DNA of 47,158 nt from Bacteroidota bacterium. GTDB taxonomy: Bacteria; Bacteroidota; Bacteroidia; AKYH767-A; OLB10. The stretch is from NCBI GenBank assembly GCA_025352785.1, contig JANXSD010000125.1:1-47158 (forward strand). Direction: 5' to 3'. The notes beneath the pieces are model-generated. The model saw only the letters and a list, made by a program, of their open reading frames with translations, searched no databases and was not told the DNA's origin. Positions 43,018 to 47,158 of the stretch are shown here, piece by piece. The stretch's first letter is position 1. Each line of letters opens with the position of its first letter. The position numbers and the translations under genes were made by a program.

Positions 43018-46000
43018 ATGAAAAAACTATTACTCGCATTCATTTCAATGTTAATGCCCTTTCTGATGGCAGCGCAGTGCACTACAAACAATTCAACATC
43101 TTGTAATTGCAAGGACGGTACTACAAATTGTGATTTATTACCTGATATTATTGTTGGTCGTCCAACATTATTGGTGAATGGAACAAGTGGTTATATCGAA
43201 TACCCACAAGTTTGTCCTGGTGGATGTAGTGGAAATGATGGTCGTTTACGTATTTCAGTGTCGAGTCCAAATATTGGTTTTGGCCCATTAGAAGTGCGCG
43301 CTATAAATACAATTATTTGTGGTACAGATACTTTTGTTAACCCAGCTTCTGGTTTTGTTTGTCCGAATGGAGATCCTCTTAAACAATTAGTAAATCAACG
43401 TATCTATCATAAGAATGGTAATACGATGACGTATTATGATCGTCCCGCAGGTAGTATGACTTATCATCCTTCACATGGTCACATGCACGTTGACGATTGG
43501 GGTATCTATACTTTACGCACAGCAACAACTAATCCCGATCCGTTGACGTGGCCAATTGTTGGAACAGGTTCGAAGCTTGCTTTTTGTTTAATGGATTATG
43601 GTAGTTGCTCAACCTATAATGGTCATTGTGTAGATTCAGTAAATAATATTTTAACGAATAGCAATTTTCCGAATTTCGGATTAGGTGGTGGCGCTTATGG
43701 ATGCTCCCCTACAATACAAGGAATTTCTTCTGGATATACCGATATATATTATCAATCATTAGATGGAATGTGGATTAATCTTCCTCCAGGATTATGTAAT
43801 GGACAATATTGGGTTGTTGTTCAGTTAGATCCTAAAGGATACTTTTTAGAGAGTAATGAAAATAATAATGTGATAGCGGTTCCGATTACTTTAACGCAAC
43901 AAAATGGTGTTGTTCCTACTGTTACTGCATCAGGTGCTACCACATTTTGTCAAGGTGGAAGTGTAATACTTACATCATCTGCAAGTGCAAATTATTTATG
44001 GTCGAATGGTGCAACAACACAGGCCATAACAGTTTCGCAAAGTGGTTCGTATTCCGTTACAGTAAATTCTACTTCTAGTTGCCCTACAACATCTTCTCCA
44101 AAAGTTGTTACAGTAAATCCATTAACGGTTTCAGCTACTGCAACACCAGCAGGAATTTGTCCAGGTGAAACAGTTCAATTAAATGCAGTTGCTACATCCA
44201 ATGGAACAGTAACCCAAACAGCAAGTTTTTCGAACAATACAATTTATGCTATACCCGATAACAATCCAACAGGAGTTACTTCAGCAGTAACAGTAAGTGG
44301 ATTAAATCCAACAACACTACTTTCGAATTCAGTAGTTTCTGTTACTATAAACATAACACATACTTACGATGCAGATTTAATTATTTCATTAATATCTCCA
44401 TCAGGAAATACGATTAACTTATCAAATAGTCGTGGTGGCAATGCTGATAATTTTGTGAATACCGTTTTCAGTGCCAGTGCAACAACATCTATCTCTGCTG
44501 GTACGGCACCTTTCACAGGATCTTATTTACCCGAAGCAGCCTTCAGTTCTTTAACAGGAAATCTAAATGGTACGTGGTCTTTAAAAGTTGTTGATCATGC
44601 AGGAACTGATCAAGGAACAATTAATAATTGGACATTACAACTTAATCAATCTTTACCAACGACCTTATCGTATGCCTGGACATCTAATCCCGTTGGTTAT
44701 ACTTCTTCATTAGCAAGTGGAACAGTGAATCCACTTACGACAACGAATTACATTGTAACAGTTACCGAAAGTTCGACAGGATGTACTGGAACACAAACAA
44801 TTCCTGTTACAGTTGGTAATTCATTGCACGTTACAACAAATTCTCCTAATGCAATTTGTGCAGGAGGAAGTACAACATTAACTGCAAGTGGTGCACCTTC
44901 TTACACATGGAGTCCAGCTATAGGATTAAGTGCTACAAGTAGTTCAACTGTTACTGCAAATCCAAGTCAAACTACTACTTATAAAGTTGTTGGAACAAAT
45001 GGTGGATGTAAAGATTCAGCAACTGTAACAGTTGTAGTTAATCCATTACCACCTGTTGCTGTAAATACTCCTGCGGCAATTTGTGCGGGGTCATCAACAA
45101 CGTTAAATGCAACTGGTGCATCAACCTATAATTGGGCTCCTTCTTTTGGTTTAAATATTTATACTGGTCCTACAGTTGTAGCAACAGCGAATCAAACTAC
45201 TACATACATTGTTACTGGAACTGATGCAAATGGATGTACTGCTTCTGCATTAACTGTAGTTGGCGTAAATCAAATTCCAGTTGTAAATTTAAACAGCAAC
45301 GCATTAATAGTTTGTAGTGGACAACCTACAACATTAACGGCAAGTGGTGCAAGTAGTTATTCATGGAGTCCATCATTAGGATTAGATGTATCAACAGGTT
45401 CAACAGTAATTTCTACTGTTACATCACCAATTACTTATACAGTTACTGGAACAAGTAATAATTGTTCATCTACTGCTTCTGTAACAATATCAATAAATAA
45501 TATTCCTGCAACACCCTCTGCAATTAATACTACTGCAACAACTTTTTGTGCTCCATTTAATGCAAGTTACAATATCACCTCAGTAACAAATACAAATGGA
45601 TATACCTGGACCGTTCCTGCAGGATTAACAATTGTTTCAGGACAAGGAACAGAATCTATAACTGTAAGTGGAACAGTTGCTGTATCAGGAAATATTTGTG
45701 TTACTGCTGATAATGTTTGCGGAAGTAGTTTACCATCATGCATTGCAATTAATATTACATCAGGAGTTCCTGGAGCCATAGGCACCATACTTCCAACAAC
45801 TGGTAAAGCTTGTCCAAATGATATAGTTACTTATAGTATTTCTCCAATAGCAAATACTACATCTTATAAATGGATAGGTCCAATTGGTTCAACAATTCTA
45901 TCTGGACAAGGTTCAACATCTGTTGTTGTACAATATAATCCTTCCTTTACTGGTGGTACTTATTTACAAGTTCGAGGTTCGAATGCATGTGGATTAGGTC

Positions 46001-46824
46001 CTAATAAATCAAAATTAATTTCATTAAATATACCAAGTACTCCAGGAGCAATTACAGGTTCTAATTCAGGAGTTTGTTTAAGCACCTTAAATTATTCTGT
46101 TACTTTGGTAAATGGGATGACTTATGTTTGGAAAGTACCCGCAAATGCGTCCATACTTTCTGGACAAGGAACAAATGCAATTTCAGTTCAATATGCAGCA
46201 GGATTTGTTTCCGGTAACATAACAGTATTTGCACAAAACGGTTGTGGAAATAGTGGTGTCCGAACAAAATCCATTAGCGCCGCACCAGTAAAAGTTACTT
46301 CAATAACTGGCCCTTTAAGTGTATGTACTGCACAAAGTGGTGTTACCTATTCTATAGCAGCTGTACCTAGTGCAATATCTTATGTATGGGCAGTGCCAGG
46401 AGGAACTATCACAAGTGGACAAGGATCAACAAGCATACAAGTAACATTCGCTGCAAACCCTCGAAATGCGTATGTACAAGTAACTCCAATAAATAGTTGT
46501 GCTGCTGCTCCTATTAAAACAATTACAGTTGTAGTGAATGCATGTGCTAAGGTTTATGATTTCAATTCAAATGGTGCAGCATTAAATCTTCAACCAAATC
46601 CTGCAAATAATTATGTAGAAGTACTCTATAATACCGACCTAACTACTCCAGGAAAAATTACTTTAAATAATATTCTTGGTCAAGTACAATATAGTCAAAT
46701 AATAAATCCTGAAGAAGGTAAAAATTCATACATGATTGATCTTCGTAAATTTCCTTCAGGGATTTACATGTTGAATGTACATCAAGGTGATAGAAATTAT
46801 ACCCAACGATTAGTTATAGAATAA
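43018..46824 (+). CDS. Secreted lysyl-oxidase-like protein with P-domain, Ig-like repeats and T9SS type A signal
   Basis: This 1268-residue protein has a signal peptide (cleavage about after AAQ at residue 20). Residues about 35-285 look like a lysyl oxidase domain: HGHMH at 153-157 matches the copper-binding HxHxH; GSKLAFCLMD keeps the Lys (Lys186) and SGYTDIYYQSLDGMW keeps the Tyr (Tyr244) that form the lysyl tyrosylquinone cofactor; ESNENNNV follows as in the animal enzymes. Then come an Ig-like module, a proprotein-convertase P-domain (about 400-545), several Cys-paired Ig-like repeats, and a T9SS type A sorting domain starting LNLQPNPANNYVEV. The enzyme class oxidises peptidyl lysine to aldehydes; activity here is inferred. 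Confidence 0.85.
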   Translation: MKKLLLAFISMLMPFLMAAQCTTNNSTSCNCKDGTTNCDLLPDIIVGRPTLLVNGTSGYIEYPQVCPGGCSGNDGRLRISVSSPNIGFGPLEVRAINTIICGTDTFVNPASGFVCPNGDPLKQLVNQRIYHKNGNTMTYYDRPAGSMTYHPSHGHMHVDDWGIYTLRTATTNPDPLTWPIVGTGSKLAFCLMDYGSCSTYNGHCVDSVNNILTNSNFPNFGLGGGAYGCSPTIQGISSGYTDIYYQSLDGMWINLPPGLCNGQYWVVVQLDPKGYFLESNENNNVIAVPITLTQQNGVVPTVTASGATTFCQGGSVILTSSASANYLWSNGATTQAITVSQSGSYSVTVNSTSSCPTTSSPKVVTVNPLTVSATATPAGICPGETVQLNAVATSNGTVTQTASFSNNTIYAIPDNNPTGVTSAVTVSGLNPTTLLSNSVVSVTINITHTYDADLIISLISPSGNTINLSNSRGGNADNFVNTVFSASATTSISAGTAPFTGSYLPEAAFSSLTGNLNGTWSLKVVDHAGTDQGTINNWTLQLNQSLPTTLSYAWTSNPVGYTSSLASGTVNPLTTTNYIVTVTESSTGCTGTQTIPVTVGNSLHVTTNSPNAICAGGSTTLTASGAPSYTWSPAIGLSATSSSTVTANPSQTTTYKVVGTNGGCKDSATVTVVVNPLPPVAVNTPAAICAGSSTTLNATGASTYNWAPSFGLNIYTGPTVVATANQTTTYIVTGTDANGCTASALTVVGVNQIPVVNLNSNALIVCSGQPTTLTASGASSYSWSPSLGLDVSTGSTVISTVTSPITYTVTGTSNNCSSTASVTISINNIPATPSAINTTATTFCAPFNASYNITSVTNTNGYTWTVPAGLTIVSGQGTESITVSGTVAVSGNICVTADNVCGSSLPSCIAINITSGVPGAIGTILPTTGKACPNDIVTYSISPIANTTSYKWIGPIGSTILSGQGSTSVVVQYNPSFTGGTYLQVRGSNACGLGPNKSKLISLNIPSTPGAITGSNSGVCLSTLNYSVTLVNGMTYVWKVPANASILSGQGTNAISVQYAAGFVSGNITVFAQNGCGNSGVRTKSISAAPVKVTSITGPLSVCTAQSGVTYSIAAVPSAISYVWAVPGGTITSGQGSTSIQVTFAANPRNAYVQVTPINSCAAAPIKTITVVVNACAKVYDFNSNGAALNLQPNPANNYVEVLYNTDLTTPGKITLNNILGQVQYSQIINPEEGKNSYMIDLRKFPSGIYMLNVHQGDRNYTQRLVIE

Positions 46825-46843
46825 GATTATGAAAATTATTAGA

Positions 46844-46869
46844 AAGCCGGGCTCATTTGAATCCGGCTT
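46844..46869 (+). terminator. Terminator of the lysyl-oxidase-like gene
   Basis: AAGCCGG (46844-46850) pairs with CCGGCTT (46863-46869) around a 12-base loop, 19 bases after the stop and followed by CTTAATTT. Confidence 0.65.
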
Positions 46870-46897
46870 CTTAATTTAGTACTCTATTTAAATTACC

Positions 46898-47158
46898 ATG
46901 CATAAATTATTATCAGTTGTCTTTATCCTTATTGGATTCATAGCTAACTCACAAGTAATTCCATTAACAAATTACGACAGAATAAATTCTCAATTACCTG
47001 AGAACTCTGTTCGTTGTATCACCTTTGAAAATGATTCAACAGTTTGGATGGGTACAGATGCTGGTCTTGCTAAATTAGAAGGGACAACATGGACAATATA
47101 TCATCCAACTAATTCTGGATTACCTTGGGATGATGTTAGAGCAATAACGATTGATAAA
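46898..47158 (+). CDS. Start of a two-component-regulator-type beta-propeller protein (truncated by window)
   Basis: An ATG at 46898 opens a frame that runs off the window (87 codons visible). It has a signal peptide (MHKLLSVVFILIGFIANSQ). The mature part reads LPENSVRCITFENDSTVWMG, then TDAGLAKLEGTTW and SGLPWDDVRAITID. These are Reg_prop-type propeller repeats, as found in hybrid two-component sensors and in secreted T9SS proteins of Bacteroidota. Which type it is depends on the missing C-terminus. Confidence 0.8.
   Translation, partial: MHKLLSVVFILIGFIANSQVIPLTNYDRINSQLPENSVRCITFENDSTVWMGTDAGLAKLEGTTWTIYHPTNSGLPWDDVRAITIDK

Noticed and set aside
44820-46500. Regular repeats that could look like a CRISPR or satellite array
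   Set aside because: They are degenerate, in frame, and encode Ig-like modules with one Cys pair each; there is no constant repeat with unique spacers.

Overview
The window is a chromosomal segment of an AT-rich member of the Bacteroidota. Several things point to that phylum. One gene encodes a PorW/SprE-like component of the type IX secretion system (T9SS), and two very large secreted proteins end in T9SS sorting domains (one type B/CHU_C, one type A). Promoters fit the Bacteroidota pattern TTTG-N18-21-TAnnTTTG, usually 17-24 bases upstream of the start codon. LytTR, choice-of-anchor L and DUF1016 proteins also occur. I see no rRNA, tRNA, CRISPR array, prophage or intact insertion sequence. 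The genus cannot be named from the sequence.

Layout. 1-248: edge region with a decayed, probably frameshifted coding fragment. 249-3058 (minus): secreted class 3 lipase and an ALDH7-type aldehyde dehydrogenase. 3363-7181 (plus): giant cell-surface PKD/Ig-like protein. 7185-9591 (minus): aldose-1-epimerase-like protein and an ALDH8-type dehydrogenase. 9639-13605 (minus): complete EmrB/EmrA/TolC-type efflux operon. 13967-15201 (minus): DUF4258 protein and an atypical SDR. 15339-15866 (plus): 3-hydroxyanthranilate dioxygenase. 15915-19650 (minus): flippase-like membrane protein, ScpA, a small beta-barrel protein and a secreted protein of unknown function. 19968-23511 (minus): RseP, Dxr and an M23 endopeptidase. 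23699-28083 (plus): PorW/SprE-like lipoprotein, membrane LytTR regulator and a small multi-pass membrane protein. 28085-29347 (minus): secreted PEGA-like protein. 29634-31169 (plus): small SSB and a DUF1016 nuclease-like protein. 31210-35962 (minus): thrABC operon. 36296-38821 (plus): membrane pyrophosphatase with a Cys/Met-rich tail. 38911-42721 (plus): TMTC-like TPR membrane protein, small lipoprotein and thioredoxin-like protein. 43018-46824 (plus): secreted lysyl-oxidase-like protein. 46898-end: start of a beta-propeller protein.

How the genes fit together. Three genes suggest amino-acid catabolism: the HAAO and ALDH8 dehydrogenase fit the kynurenine route of tryptophan breakdown, and the ALDH7 fits the last step of lysine breakdown to 2-aminoadipate. 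The thrABC operon makes threonine from aspartate. RseP, M23, the beta-barrel protein and the T9SS parts concern the envelope. The two giant proteins are likely T9SS cargo.

Most notable are: (1) a roughly 130-residue tail on the pyrophosphatase with 21 Cys, 17 Met and 5 His; (2) a bacterial lysyl oxidase domain keeping the HxHxH copper motif and the Lys/Tyr pair that forms the LTQ cofactor, fused to a P-domain, Ig-like repeats and a T9SS signal; (3) three direct repeats spaced 19-20 bases just upstream of a promoter beside a LytTR regulator gene; (4) a palindrome over the scpA start; (5) a probable unannotated 33-codon gene with a canonical promoter.
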